DNA from: Clostridiales bacterium Firm_08
GTDB lineage: Bacteria; Bacillota; Clostridia; Oscillospirales; QAKW01
Length of the DNA stretch: 63,816 nt
Reading direction: 5' to 3'
NCBI GenBank assembly: GCA_001604045.1
Contig: LVAN01000023.1
Coordinates: 1-63,816, forward strand
Below are positions 24,622 to 33,459 of this stretch, in pieces. The notes under the pieces were generated by a model, which was given only the letters and a program-made list of their open reading frames with translations, did no database searches and was not told the DNA's origin. A program made the translations under genes and the position numbers. How positions within the stretch are numbered: the first letter of the stretch is position 1; every line of letters starts with the position of its first letter.

Positions 24622-26592
24622 ATGAGATCAAATGTCTTTCGTCGTTTTCTGTCGCTGGTGTTGATATCGTCCTGCTTTGCCTGTTTTGCCGTGACAAGCA
24701 CTCCCTCGATATCTACGGCAGGAGTGGAAGTATCGAATGACGAACCGGCAAAAAACGAATATCAGGTCGTATCGCCCGTACCGAACGGCTCCTCGATCGC
24801 GCCGATCGAACAACCGGCGCGTCTTGATACGCTACGGGGAAAAAGGATCGCGCTGGTCGGCGGCAGTTTTTCCGCTTCGGTCACGCACGCGGTCATCCGC
24901 GATCTGCTTGAGGAGCGTTATGGTTGCGTTACATTTTATATGACCGACGAGATCGGTAAAAGCGGCACATTCAATCCGAACTCTGTCAGCGATAAATCGA
25001 AGGATTTTCAGCAAAAACTCAGGGAATACAACATTGACGGCGTCATTTCCGGCAACTGCGGCTGCGGCATCTGCACCGTCAAAGAGACCGGTAACGGACT
25101 TGCTGCCGAGTATGCGGGGATCCCGGCGGTCGTTGTCGGCGCCGAGGCATTCGTTCCGCAAATCGAGTCGACAGGCTTCAACCGCGGCGTGCCGGTCGTC
25201 AGGACCGCCGCGTATCCGGGCGCTTTCGCGAGCGACACGACGGAAGAACAACAACGCAAAGCGCGCGACGTCCTTTTCGATCAGATCGTGACCGCCTTTA
25301 CGGCACCGATCACACAGGATGAGATCGAAAGGATCGCGGGAGCGGTCGCCGGGGTCAACTTTGACGATATCGTCTTTACCGGCTCATATGAACGCTGTCA
25401 GCAGTTCTATGAGGTCTATGAGATGAACGACGGCTTGACGGTCGATCCTCCGACGAGAGCGAAGGTCGAGTATTATCTGCAGTATACGACCTACGCCGCG
25501 ACGGATATCGTGAATATGAGAAACGGCGAGGTACAGGATGTTCCGCCCGCCAACAAAAAGATTTACGCTTACCACGTCGCCGTCAACGCGATCATGGCAG
25601 GGTGTCCGCCGGAATATATGCCGCTTTGCATCGCGATCGTCAGGTGCTTTGCCAACGGCAATTTCTACAAGTCGCTCGCCAGTACGCACGGCTGGACGCC
25701 GTACGTACTCGTCAGCGGTCCGATCGCCCGACAACTCGGTTTTTCCTGCGGAAACGGGATGATCAACGCGGAAGCGAACAAACTCCTTGGCAGATTTGTT
25801 TCTCTCGCCATGCTGAACCTCGCGGGCTATAAGATCAAAGAAAACCGTATGGGAACTTTCGGCTATATGCTGCCGTTCGCCTTCGCGGAGGACGAGCAGG
25901 CGTGCGTTCGGATCGGCTGGAATCCATATCATGTTGAAAAAGGGTACGACCTCAATACAAGCGTCGTCACCTGCGGTTCCACGCTGACGTGGGGCAACCC
26001 GGTCAGCGTTGGAACGACTGATCCCGACAAGGCCCTGCAGCTTCTCTCCTGGGACGTCACCGAAAAACAACAAAACGGTCTGGGCAACACGAATCCCCGC
26101 GAGGCGCGTATGGTCCTGCTGACCGAAAAGGCCGCCGCGACGATCGCAAAGGCGGAGGGGTGTGATTCCAAGACCGGCCTGAAGGACATGCTGACCGGTA
26201 CCGCGCGCAGACCCCTCTGGATGCGCACCTACGCTCACTACTGGGCGAACACCGGCTCCAAGATCCATATGAACACGACGTTCGATCAGCATTATGACGA
26301 TATCAGGAACGGGGCTTCCACAGAGAACGTTGAGCGCGATTACGTATCGAAAACGATCGTTCCGGAGTGGATCCGCAGCGTTGTGCCGTTTGACAGCATT
26401 GAAACGACCCAAACGATCGATGCGGACAACACCGGCTTTGTCATCACCGGCGGCGACAGCGGCAGTCAGTTCCAGATCATGCCGGGCGGCGACACCTGCT
26501 CGTTCAGTGTAAATCTGCCCCGTAACTGGGATGCGCTGGTCGCGAGGGAAGGTTACAGCCCGATCGCGGATCACTATTTTAACGGTCAGTGA
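24622..26592 (+). CDS. Exported UGSC-like protein fused to a companion-type domain (Cys form)
   Basis: 656 residues with an N-terminal signal peptide (FLSLVLISSCFACFAV, cleavage probably near 32-34). Residues about 65-230 resemble UGSC (seleno)proteins: PARLDTLRGKRIALVGG, then DGVISGNCGCGICTVKE with C148-G-I-C151 at the place of the U/C-G-S-C motif, then AGIPAVVVGAEAF. The codons are TGC, so no selenocysteine. From about 275 follows a second domain with VNAIMAGCPPEY (321-332), VSGPIARQLGF and YHVEKGYDL (436-444), resembling proteins often encoded beside UGSC proteins (from memory). The same domain makes up the core of the next gene. GAGAAGG precedes the ATG. The biochemical role is unknown; secretion is unusual for this group. 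Confidence 0.6.
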   Translation: MRSNVFRRFLSLVLISSCFACFAVTSTPSISTAGVEVSNDEPAKNEYQVVSPVPNGSSIAPIEQPARLDTLRGKRIALVGGSFSASVTHAVIRDLLEERYGCVTFYMTDEIGKSGTFNPNSVSDKSKDFQQKLREYNIDGVISGNCGCGICTVKETGNGLAAEYAGIPAVVVGAEAFVPQIESTGFNRGVPVVRTAAYPGAFASDTTEEQQRKARDVLFDQIVTAFTAPITQDEIERIAGAVAGVNFDDIVFTGSYERCQQFYEVYEMNDGLTVDPPTRAKVEYYLQYTTYAATDIVNMRNGEVQDVPPANKKIYAYHVAVNAIMAGCPPEYMPLCIAIVRCFANGNFYKSLASTHGWTPYVLVSGPIARQLGFSCGNGMINAEANKLLGRFVSLAMLNLAGYKIKENRMGTFGYMLPFAFAEDEQACVRIGWNPYHVEKGYDLNTSVVTCGSTLTWGNPVSVGTTDPDKALQLLSWDVTEKQQNGLGNTNPREARMVLLTEKAAATIAKAEGCDSKTGLKDMLTGTARRPLWMRTYAHYWANTGSKIHMNTTFDQHYDDIRNGASTENVERDYVSKTIVPEWIRSVVPFDSIETTQTIDADNTGFVITGGDSGSQFQIMPGGDTCSFSVNLPRNWDALVAREGYSPIADHYFNGQ

Positions 26593-26601
26593 GGGAATGA
26601 T

Positions 26602-29460
26602 ATGATGAGATCAAAATATTATTTCCGCGCGATTTCCGTTTTGCTGTGTTTTGTGACAGGTGTGACGTCCCTTTCTCTGACGGCGGGCGCGGCGGTATTG
26701 CCGGATGATTATGAATACGACTATGAGAATATCACTTATCAGGACCTCGGGATCCTTGAGGATCAGTACGATCTGATCGAACCCGTCAACAATCTGTTTC
26801 CGGTCATCTCTCCGAACAGCCGCTACGACGTATATTATCCGTATTTCATCAAGGGCTCTCATGAGGAAGTCGGGGAAGAATTGAAAAGCCGCGGGATGAC
26901 GGACGGGATGTCCATCGTACCGCCCACCAAGATCAAGGCGGAGAAATTCCTCGGCTACAGCGCCTACGGATTTAACGATGTGGTCGCCACCGTTGACGGC
27001 AGAGCGGTCAAGGCGTATATGGTCGCGGCCAATGCGATCATGGCGGGCTGTACGGCGGAGTTGACGCCGTTTTGTATCGCTTTTACGGAGGCGCTGGGCG
27101 ACAGCGATTATCTTGACTCGTTACGCTCCGGCTTTCTGACGCCGATGATGTATGTCAACGGTCCCGCCGCTCACCAGATCGGCATTGACGATACGCAGGG
27201 CATGACGACCGAGGAAAGCAATATCGCGATCGGCCGCTTTATGGAACTGGCGCTGATCAATTTCACGGATATAAGACGTGACAATGCCTTTGGTCACGTT
27301 CAGCCGCTGGTCGTCGCGGAAAACGACGAGAGTTGTTTGAACGTCGGATGGATGCCGCGTCACGTCGAAAAAGGGTATGACCTGAACGATACCGTCATCA
27401 CGGCGTCGTCGTTTGCTATGTGGGGTAATAACGTGACGCCGGCGACAGACCTGCCGGAGGAGATCATGAAGGTGATGGCGTGGGATATCACCGAGAAAAA
27501 TCTCGGCGGACTGGGCGGCGCTTCCGTGGAGGATAACGCCAACACCAAACGTCTGATCTTTATCACTGAATCTGTCGCGACCGCTCTGGCGGCAAAGTAT
27601 AAAAGCAAGGACGCGCTTGAAAACGCTTTGATCGAGAATGCCCGCCGTCCGCTGTCGATGCGTGCCTACGCGTATTATTACGCGAACGGCGACGCGCCGA
27701 CCGAGTCCTTTAAAGTCGTATATAATAAATTGAAGCTCATCCCTTCAGAGGATGCGAGATCAACGGCTTCTCCCTCGTGGATGAACGGCATCACCTACGC
27801 AAGTATCGACACGGTCGCCACGATGACAAAGGGCAACACCGATATCATCGTCACCGGGGATGCCTCACGCAACAAGACGCAGGTCATACCGGGCGGACCG
27901 TCGGTCAGCAGAGCGGTCAAACTCTCCGACAGTTGGGATCGGCTCGTGACAAGCGTGAACTTTTTTCCGTTGGAAACCTTCCGGCTTCAACCGGTAGGAA
28001 AGACGATCACTCCGCCGGAAAACGTTCTGTCTGTTCTGACAAACGGGACCTACCGTATCCTTGATCCGGCGGCAGGAGCGACATATCTCACAAGAGCCGG
28101 CAGAGTCTGCTATGATCCCGCGTCGAACACACTCTATTACTATGCCTACGGCGCTTCGGCGGCATCATCTGTCGTTATGGACAGCGGATCGGATCCCACT
28201 TTCGCCGCTTATCTTACAAATCTGGGCTATAACAGTTCCTTTACCGTAAAAAACGGAAAACTGAACGCCGCCTGCGTTCGTTTCTCATCGAACGCGAGCA
28301 AACTGAACAACAACACTGTCGCGCTGACAGGCGAGAGTTTCAGCGGGATATCCCTGACGCTCCACGCAAATCACTTTGGTCCGGGCGACAACGCTTCCGC
28401 CGCGAATGCCGCCGGCGGTATTGCCCGGGACGGCGCGACGGTGGAGATTTCCGATACCGTCACATCCTACACGGTGGATCTGGATGATACGCTTGTTATG
28501 GGGGACGCGACGGACGCCGCGTTCGTCAGACTCAGCGGATCGACGGTCACTGTCGATCCGACCGTAAAAGCGGGAACGACCGCGATCCTCGGCGCGGCAA
28601 ATGACGACGGTACTTACCGCACGATGACCTTTGTCAACGGCGGCGACGGCACCTATAAGGTCACTTACCATTCCGCGGGTACTCTGTCGGGGACGCTGAC
28701 GAACGTTTATCTGAAGGGAACGTTCAATGACTGGGGTATGACCGACGCGTTTGAGAAAACGGCCAGTGACGATATTATCATTGTCACCAAAGAACTTGCT
28801 GCCGGCAGGTATGGATTTAAGGTGTATAAAGCCGCGACAGATGAATGGTATTCCGGGGACGAGACTTTCACCGATACGGCCTACCGCCTTGCCCTGCACG
28901 ATGATACCGCCCGGGATCTTACGCTGAACGCGACGGGGGGCATCTACGAATTCAAGTATGAACTCTCAACGGATAAACTCTCCGTCTATCCTGTCAAGAG
29001 TTCCCGCGAGGATATGTTCATTTTGTCTATGGACGCCGACAGGATCGAAACATCGTCTGACGACCCGTCCGGATACGATGTCTTATGGAAGATCGGACAG
29101 GCGCGGAATGACAGCACACTGTGGGAAGCCGAGCCGGACCTTCACGTGCTTTCCTACGGTATTCATTATGCCCCGTCACCGGACTCCATAACGGCATACC
29201 TGAACAGGGATCTTTTCGAAGACTTCGGCAAGCACAGCGAGAGTGTCGAGACGTTCACATACGATTTCAGTGAAATGAGTATATCGCGTGTGTACGCCAA
29301 TTACACTTTCCGGATCCGCGGGATCCCTCTCGGGAGCCCGAGATACGGCGTCGCGTATATCCGATATGAGCTGGACGGCAAGATCTACGAGGAGCGCGGG
29401 GAGATCGTCGGGATCACAACGATCCCGAACGGATACCTGCTTGCCCATCGGTATGAGTGA
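26602..29460 (+). CDS. Exported paralogue of the UGSC-companion domain with beta-sandwich and carbohydrate-binding-like modules
   Basis: 952 residues, signal peptide ending near AGA (about 30). Residues about 105-460 align with the second half of the preceding protein: shared NAIMAGC (144-150), NGPAAHQIG, HVEKGYDLN (254-262), AWDITEK and MRAYAYYYAN. The UGSC half is missing. After about 490 come a repetitive beta domain, then a segment VYLKGTFNDWG (about 702-712) that looks like the glycogen/starch-binding fold of CBM48/AMPK type, and a final beta module. GAGGGA precedes two adjacent ATGs (26602, 26605). The tandem copies lie nine bases apart and are probably one transcript with the lipoprotein. 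A role in binding surface glycans is inference from the CBM-like module. Confidence 0.6.
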   Translation: MMRSKYYFRAISVLLCFVTGVTSLSLTAGAAVLPDDYEYDYENITYQDLGILEDQYDLIEPVNNLFPVISPNSRYDVYYPYFIKGSHEEVGEELKSRGMTDGMSIVPPTKIKAEKFLGYSAYGFNDVVATVDGRAVKAYMVAANAIMAGCTAELTPFCIAFTEALGDSDYLDSLRSGFLTPMMYVNGPAAHQIGIDDTQGMTTEESNIAIGRFMELALINFTDIRRDNAFGHVQPLVVAENDESCLNVGWMPRHVEKGYDLNDTVITASSFAMWGNNVTPATDLPEEIMKVMAWDITEKNLGGLGGASVEDNANTKRLIFITESVATALAAKYKSKDALENALIENARRPLSMRAYAYYYANGDAPTESFKVVYNKLKLIPSEDARSTASPSWMNGITYASIDTVATMTKGNTDIIVTGDASRNKTQVIPGGPSVSRAVKLSDSWDRLVTSVNFFPLETFRLQPVGKTITPPENVLSVLTNGTYRILDPAAGATYLTRAGRVCYDPASNTLYYYAYGASAASSVVMDSGSDPTFAAYLTNLGYNSSFTVKNGKLNAACVRFSSNASKLNNNTVALTGESFSGISLTLHANHFGPGDNASAANAAGGIARDGATVEISDTVTSYTVDLDDTLVMGDATDAAFVRLSGSTVTVDPTVKAGTTAILGAANDDGTYRTMTFVNGGDGTYKVTYHSAGTLSGTLTNVYLKGTFNDWGMTDAFEKTASDDIIIVTKELAAGRYGFKVYKAATDEWYSGDETFTDTAYRLALHDDTARDLTLNATGGIYEFKYELSTDKLSVYPVKSSREDMFILSMDADRIETSSDDPSGYDVLWKIGQARNDSTLWEAEPDLHVLSYGIHYAPSPDSITAYLNRDLFEDFGKHSESVETFTYDFSEMSISRVYANYTFRIRGIPLGSPRYGVAYIRYELDGKIYEERGEIVGITTIPNGYLLAHRYE

Positions 29461-29481
29461 GGGTTTGACAATATTTCAAAT

Positions 29482-29518
29482 AAACACGGCGCTGACAAAA
29501 GGTCAGCGCCGTGTTTTT
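29482..29518 (+). terminator. Bidirectional terminator between convergent genes
   Basis: AAACACGGCGCTGAC (29482-29496) and its complement (29502-29516) around AAAAG; A/T ends on both strands. It closes the exported-protein unit on the plus strand and the DUF1294 gene on the minus strand. Confidence 0.93.
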
Positions 29519-29789
29519 AAAATGATATGTATTTGATCGCCAGCCAAACGGCGGCGATCTGCGCCAGGAGGATGACGGGAAGTCCCAAACGGAAATACCA
29601 TTTGCGCGTTTTGTGCCGTGCGATATGCATTGCCGCGATGGAGCCGGCGCTGCCGCCGATGATCGCCAGCAGGAACAGCGTTTTCTCCGGCACCCGCCGC
29701 CCGCCGCGCCGCGCCAGCGCTTTGTCAGCGCACCATATCGCGAAGGCGATGATATTTATGATGATCAGCCAGCCTTCAAAGTATTTCAT
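29517..29789 (-). CDS. DUF1294 membrane protein
   Basis: A 90-residue protein with about three hydrophobic segments, starting MKYFEGWLIIINIIAFAIWCADKAL, with the central RRVPEKTLFLLAIIGGSAGS typical of DUF1294. The ATG at 29789 is preceded by GGAGG; the longer frame (to 29939) runs through the MFS gene. It overlaps the MFS stop by ATGA. Function unknown; in other bacteria the domain is sometimes fused to cold-shock domains, which is not the case here. Confidence 0.88.
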   Translation of the reverse strand: MKYFEGWLIIINIIAFAIWCADKALARRGGRRVPEKTLFLLAIIGGSAGSIAAMHIARHKTRKWYFRLGLPVILLAQIAAVWLAIKYISF

Positions 29790-30961
29790 TTTCTTTCCTC
29801 CGTCAGAAACAGCGAAACGATCATACAAAGCGGGAAAAGAGCGCCCGCGAGCAGACCGAGCCGCAGACCGCCGAGATACAGACCCGTGCCGCCTGACCAG
29901 GCCGCGATGATGCCGACCAGCCACGGGCCCGCCGTGCATCCGATATCACCGCTCATCGCGAGCAGGGCAAATACCTTGGTACTGCCGGAGATCTGTTCCG
30001 CGGCGAGGCTGAGACATCCGGGCCACATCAGGCTGACGGAAAGACCGCACAACATACATCCGATCATCCCGAACACCGGCAGTCGCGCCATCGCGACTGT
30101 GAGATAACAAAAAAGGCAGAGAACGGCGCACGCCGTAAGCGCTTTTCGAATGTGAAATCTGTTTCCCCACAACGCGTAGACGACGCGTCCCAGCCCCATA
30201 AAAAGGGCAAAGCCGCAGGGCCCCAGCAGATCACCGAGCGCCTTGGGCAGTCCGAGCGATCGTTCGGCAAAGACCGACGCCCACTGGCTCATTGAAAGTT
30301 CCGCGGCGCCGCCGCACGCCATCACCGCCATCATCATGAGAAATTTTTTATTACGAAGCAGGTTGCGGACGTTGTATTTTTCCGCCCGGGGCGGTTCGAT
30401 GATGGGGACCTTTCGAAAGAAAAAGAAGTTTCCGAGCGGCACCAGCGCCCAGATGAAGGGGATGACGCGCCAGGAACCTGCCGCGGTCAGCAGGACCGTC
30501 GTCAGCGCGCTTACGCCGACAACGCCCCAACAGTAAAAGGAATGGAGCAGGCACATTTGACCGGCTTTTTGATCGCCGGGCAGGGATTCCACGATCGGGC
30601 TGATCATCACTTCGATCAGACCGCTTCCCACCGCCATACAGACAGTGGCGATACCGATGCCCGCGAAAGCCGGCATGACAAGCGGCAGAACGGGCAGCAT
30701 CACAAGACCGAGAAAAGACGCGATATGCGCGCCGCAGATGCATCTCCGGTATCCGATCACGTCAACGAAAAACGCGGAGGAGATATCGATCAGAAGCTGG
30801 GTGGCGAAGTTGATCAGGACGATAAAACTCAGTTCTGTATATCGCATGGAAAGATCCCGCTCGTAAAAGACAAAGAACAGAGGGGACAGATTGTTGACGA
30901 TCGCCTGGATGAAATAGCCGATATAAGCGGCGGTCCTTGTTTGCTTGTAGGAAAGTGACAT
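29786..30961 (-). CDS. MFS transporter
   Basis: Major facilitator with about 12 transmembrane segments, 391 residues. The ATG at 30961 is supported by GGAGAA upstream; the open frame extends to 31021 but that portion contains the promoter and a hairpin. The N-terminal half contains YIGYFIQAIVNNLSPLFF and the loop FVDVIGYRRC, the MFS motif-A position; the C-terminal half shows MWPGCLSLAAEQ, reminiscent of the fucose/sugar-type facilitators (FHS-like). Substrate not identifiable. Co-transcribed with the DUF1294 gene (ATGA overlap). Confidence 0.85.
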   Translation of the reverse strand: MSLSYKQTRTAAYIGYFIQAIVNNLSPLFFVFYERDLSMRYTELSFIVLINFATQLLIDISSAFFVDVIGYRRCICGAHIASFLGLVMLPVLPLVMPAFAGIGIATVCMAVGSGLIEVMISPIVESLPGDQKAGQMCLLHSFYCWGVVGVSALTTVLLTAAGSWRVIPFIWALVPLGNFFFFRKVPIIEPPRAEKYNVRNLLRNKKFLMMMAVMACGGAAELSMSQWASVFAERSLGLPKALGDLLGPCGFALFMGLGRVVYALWGNRFHIRKALTACAVLCLFCYLTVAMARLPVFGMIGCMLCGLSVSLMWPGCLSLAAEQISGSTKVFALLAMSGDIGCTAGPWLVGIIAAWSGGTGLYLGGLRLGLLAGALFPLCMIVSLFLTEERK

Positions 30962-30992
30962 ATCTTTTAATTCTCCGAATGGATTTTCTTTT

Positions 30993-31021
30993 AGTATATG
31001 CAAAATTTCGGGGACTGTCAA
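30993..31021 (-). promoter_or_regulatory. Promoter of the MFS-DUF1294 unit, inside a terminator hairpin
   Basis: Minus strand: TTGACA (31021-31016), 17-bp spacer, TATACT (30998-30993; 5 of 6). The -35 hexamer is formed by the loop and the downstream arm of the hairpin at 31010-31033. Confidence 0.75.
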
Positions 31022-31033
31022 ATGACAGTCCCC
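31010..31033 (-). terminator. Hairpin ending the CNNM unit
   Basis: GGGGACTGTC/GACAGTCCCC with an AAAT loop, 10-bp stem just downstream of the CNNM stop on the minus strand; followed there by GAAATTTTG, a modest U-tract. It overlaps the MFS promoter. Confidence 0.65.
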
Positions 31034-31040
31034 GGTGTTT

Positions 31041-32330
31041 TTATTCTTCGTCCTGTTCCGGTTCGGGCGGATATACCTTTACCAGGATCCGCCGCACCCG
31101 CCGTTTGTGCGTCTTACGCACGGTAAGACGGAGATTTTGATACTGCGCGCTGTCTCCGGTTTTCGGATAGTGCCCGAGCAGTTCCACGATCCAGCCGCCC
31201 ATCGTGATGTTATCGTCGTCAAAGTCGCGGTCGTCCATATCGATCTCGTCAAAGAAATCCAGGATCCGCATATCGCCGTCCACTTCGTAAAGGTTCTCGG
31301 CAAGTTCTTTGCATTCGTCCTCAACGGTATCCGATTCATCCCAGATATCCCCGACGATCTGTTCCAGGACGTCCTCCATCGTGAGGATGCCCATGACGCC
31401 GCCGTACTCGTCGGTGACGATCGCGAGATGTCTGTGCTGAGCGCGCATCCCTTTCAAAACGTCGGAAAGGGGCATCGTTTTGTGAACGAAATACGCGGGC
31501 ATCAGCATTTTGCGTACGTCGAGCTTTTCGCCCGCCACCAGCGTTTTAAGGCACTGGTTGAGGTGCAGTGTGCCGATGATGTTGTCGATGGTGTCCTCAT
31601 AGACGGGGATACGGGAATAGGGAGAGGTCTCGATGATCTCCATGATCTCCTCCGGCGGATCGTCCGCGTCGATAGCGACCATATCCACCCGGGGCGTGAT
31701 GACTTCATACGCAAGTACGTCATCGAAATCCAGCGCGCTTTGCACAAGTTCCGCCTCGTCCTCGTCCAGCACGCCCTCGTCCTCGACGGTCTCGATGATG
31801 GTTTCCAGATCATCCTCCGTCACGGCGGGACCCTGCGTTTCCTTCCGGGACCACAGGCGTGATACCAGCCATACGATGCCTTCGGTGATCCACACCAGCG
31901 GTCTTGTGATGATCATCAGCAGATACAGCGGCACACTGGTGGCGCCGCAAAAGGAATCCGCCGTTTTTTTGGCGATATTTTTCGGCATGATCTCCCCGAA
32001 GATCAGAATGATGATCGTCATCACGATCGTAGAGATCCAGGAGGAAAGGTCGGAAAACCGCGTGCCTTGCAGCAGACGGATGAAAAGCAGGGTAGCGATG
32101 GCGGAAGACCCGATGTTGACGAGATTGTTGCCGATCAGAATGGTCGCCAGCGCCTTTTCGTAATCGTTGTAAATTTTGAGGGCGAGTCTTGCCCGCAGCG
32201 TCTTTTTTTCCTCCGCCGCGTTTTTCAGCCGCATGGAATTGGCGGCGGCGAAAGCGATCTCGGACGCCGAAAAATACGCGGAAAGAAGGATGAGAAGGAT
32301 CAGAGATACATAGGTCAGAAGGTCAGGCAT
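31041..32330 (-). CDS. CNNM/CorC family membrane protein (hemolysin-like), full length
   Basis: Four-helix CNNM (DUF21) transmembrane domain at residues 1 to about 190 (LSAYFSASEIAFAAANSMRL), then a CBS pair (about 205-330; VITPRVDMVAIDADDPPE and GILTMEDVLEQIVGDI) and a C-terminal CorC_HlyC domain (about 345-425). Members are implicated in Mg2+ or Co2+ efflux and magnesium homeostasis; the name hemolysin is historical. 429 residues, normal size. Its first codons overlap the end of the upstream paralogue by eight bases. The terminal PPEPEQDEE is acidic. Confidence 0.9.
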   Translation of the reverse strand: MPDLLTYVSLILLILLSAYFSASEIAFAAANSMRLKNAAEEKKTLRARLALKIYNDYEKALATILIGNNLVNIGSSAIATLLFIRLLQGTRFSDLSSWISTIVMTIIILIFGEIMPKNIAKKTADSFCGATSVPLYLLMIITRPLVWITEGIVWLVSRLWSRKETQGPAVTEDDLETIIETVEDEGVLDEDEAELVQSALDFDDVLAYEVITPRVDMVAIDADDPPEEIMEIIETSPYSRIPVYEDTIDNIIGTLHLNQCLKTLVAGEKLDVRKMLMPAYFVHKTMPLSDVLKGMRAQHRHLAIVTDEYGGVMGILTMEDVLEQIVGDIWDESDTVEDECKELAENLYEVDGDMRILDFFDEIDMDDRDFDDDNITMGGWIVELLGHYPKTGDSAQYQNLRLTVRKTHKRRVRRILVKVYPPEPEQDEE

Positions 32331-33348
32331 CTGTAAGACCTCCCTTCACGTCCTCCTCGTCGTAGATCTCTCCGACGAGTTCCTCCAGGATGTCTTCCAT
32401 CGTAATGATGCCGATCACGCTGCCTTTGACATTTTTTACAATGGACATATGTACGCGGTTGCTGTTCATCTCGTCCATCAGATCATCGACGGTCTTGCCT
32501 TGCTGTGTGAAAAACGGTTCGCTCATAAGCGCGGCAAGAGAAGGATCTTTTTCTTTCAGGCAGGCGCGCAGATAGGTGCGCACCTGCAGTACGCCGACAA
32601 CATTTCCGTCGTCATCGACGACGGGCAGACGGGAGTGATGGATATCCCGCAGGATATTTTGTATCTTTTCGGGATCATCATTTATATTGAGGGTTATGAC
32701 GTCTTTCCAGGGCGTGAATACCTCGCGCACCTTGGAATCGGAAAATTCCAGCGCGCTCTGCACCAGCTCTCCCGCGTCCTCGTCCAGTTCGCCCTCCTGC
32801 ACGACGGTGTCGATGATATCATGCAACTCCTGCTCGGTCACGGTAGGAAGCTCGTCCGCCTTTTTTACGAAGGGACGGCTCATCCATCCGGTGAGCGCCG
32901 TAAATCCGAAACTGAGCGGCGTGAGCGCTTTCATAATGATGATAAAGGATCCCGCGATCGCCTTGGCGTATGTTTCATTGCAGCTTTTGGCGAAGACTTT
33001 GGGGATCATTTCCGCGAACAAAAAGACCAGAACAGTGGTCACGAGCGTCGTAAAGACCTGCGCCGACGCCGGCCATCCGGCGTCACGGATCAGCGCGTAG
33101 ACAAACGTTGTCGCGACGGCGGAACATCCGATATGGGAAATATTCGTGCCGATGAGAAGCGTTGTCAGCGCTTTTTCGAAATTGTCTAAAATGTACGCCA
33201 CTTTTTTGGCGCGTTTATCGCCGTCGTCCGCCTGTGAGGCGATGCGGATCTTGTTGATCGAGGCGAGCGCGATCTCCGTGCCGGAAAAATATCCGCCGCA
33301 GAATAACAGAAAAATAAAAAGTAAGATGCTACTTCGAGCAGGGTCCAC
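32323..33348 (-). CDS. CNNM family membrane protein lacking the CorC_HlyC domain
   Basis: Second CNNM paralogue, 341 residues, starting with GTG at 33348 (GGAG upstream). It keeps the transmembrane domain (CGGYFSGTEIALASINKIRI) and CBS pair (GIITMEDILEELVGEI) but stops directly after the CBS domain, so the transporter-associated C-terminal module is missing. It is the promoter-proximal gene and overlaps the full-length paralogue, which suggests a co-translated heteromeric pair (inference). Confidence 0.9.
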   Translation of the reverse strand: MDPARSSILLFIFLLFCGGYFSGTEIALASINKIRIASQADDGDKRAKKVAYILDNFEKALTTLLIGTNISHIGCSAVATTFVYALIRDAGWPASAQVFTTLVTTVLVFLFAEMIPKVFAKSCNETYAKAIAGSFIIIMKALTPLSFGFTALTGWMSRPFVKKADELPTVTEQELHDIIDTVVQEGELDEDAGELVQSALEFSDSKVREVFTPWKDVITLNINDDPEKIQNILRDIHHSRLPVVDDDGNVVGVLQVRTYLRACLKEKDPSLAALMSEPFFTQQGKTVDDLMDEMNSNRVHMSIVKNVKGSVIGIITMEDILEELVGEIYDEEDVKGGLTDA

Positions 33349-33401
33349 GAAAAAACCAACTCCTTTTTGCGTGTGGGCGCCTTAATTAAAGAATTATCGA
33401 T

Positions 33402-33430
33402 ATTATACTATAAAAATAAAAATTATGCAA
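33402..33430 (-). promoter_or_regulatory. Promoter of the CNNM pair
   Basis: Minus strand: TTGCAT (33430-33425), 17-bp spacer, perfect TATAAT (33407-33402), 54 bases before the GTG start. Confidence 0.65.
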
Positions 33431-33459
33431 GCCCTATCTTAAAAAAAGAAAAATGGCCG

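Noticed and set aside
24622-26592. Selenoprotein
   Set aside because: All motif codons are TGC; no in-frame TGA and no SECIS-like hairpin is needed.
32449-33189. Long plus-strand frames opposite the CNNM genes and opposite ispDF (16633-18066)
   Set aside because: Shadows of the real minus-strand genes; no ribosome sites and no family resemblance.
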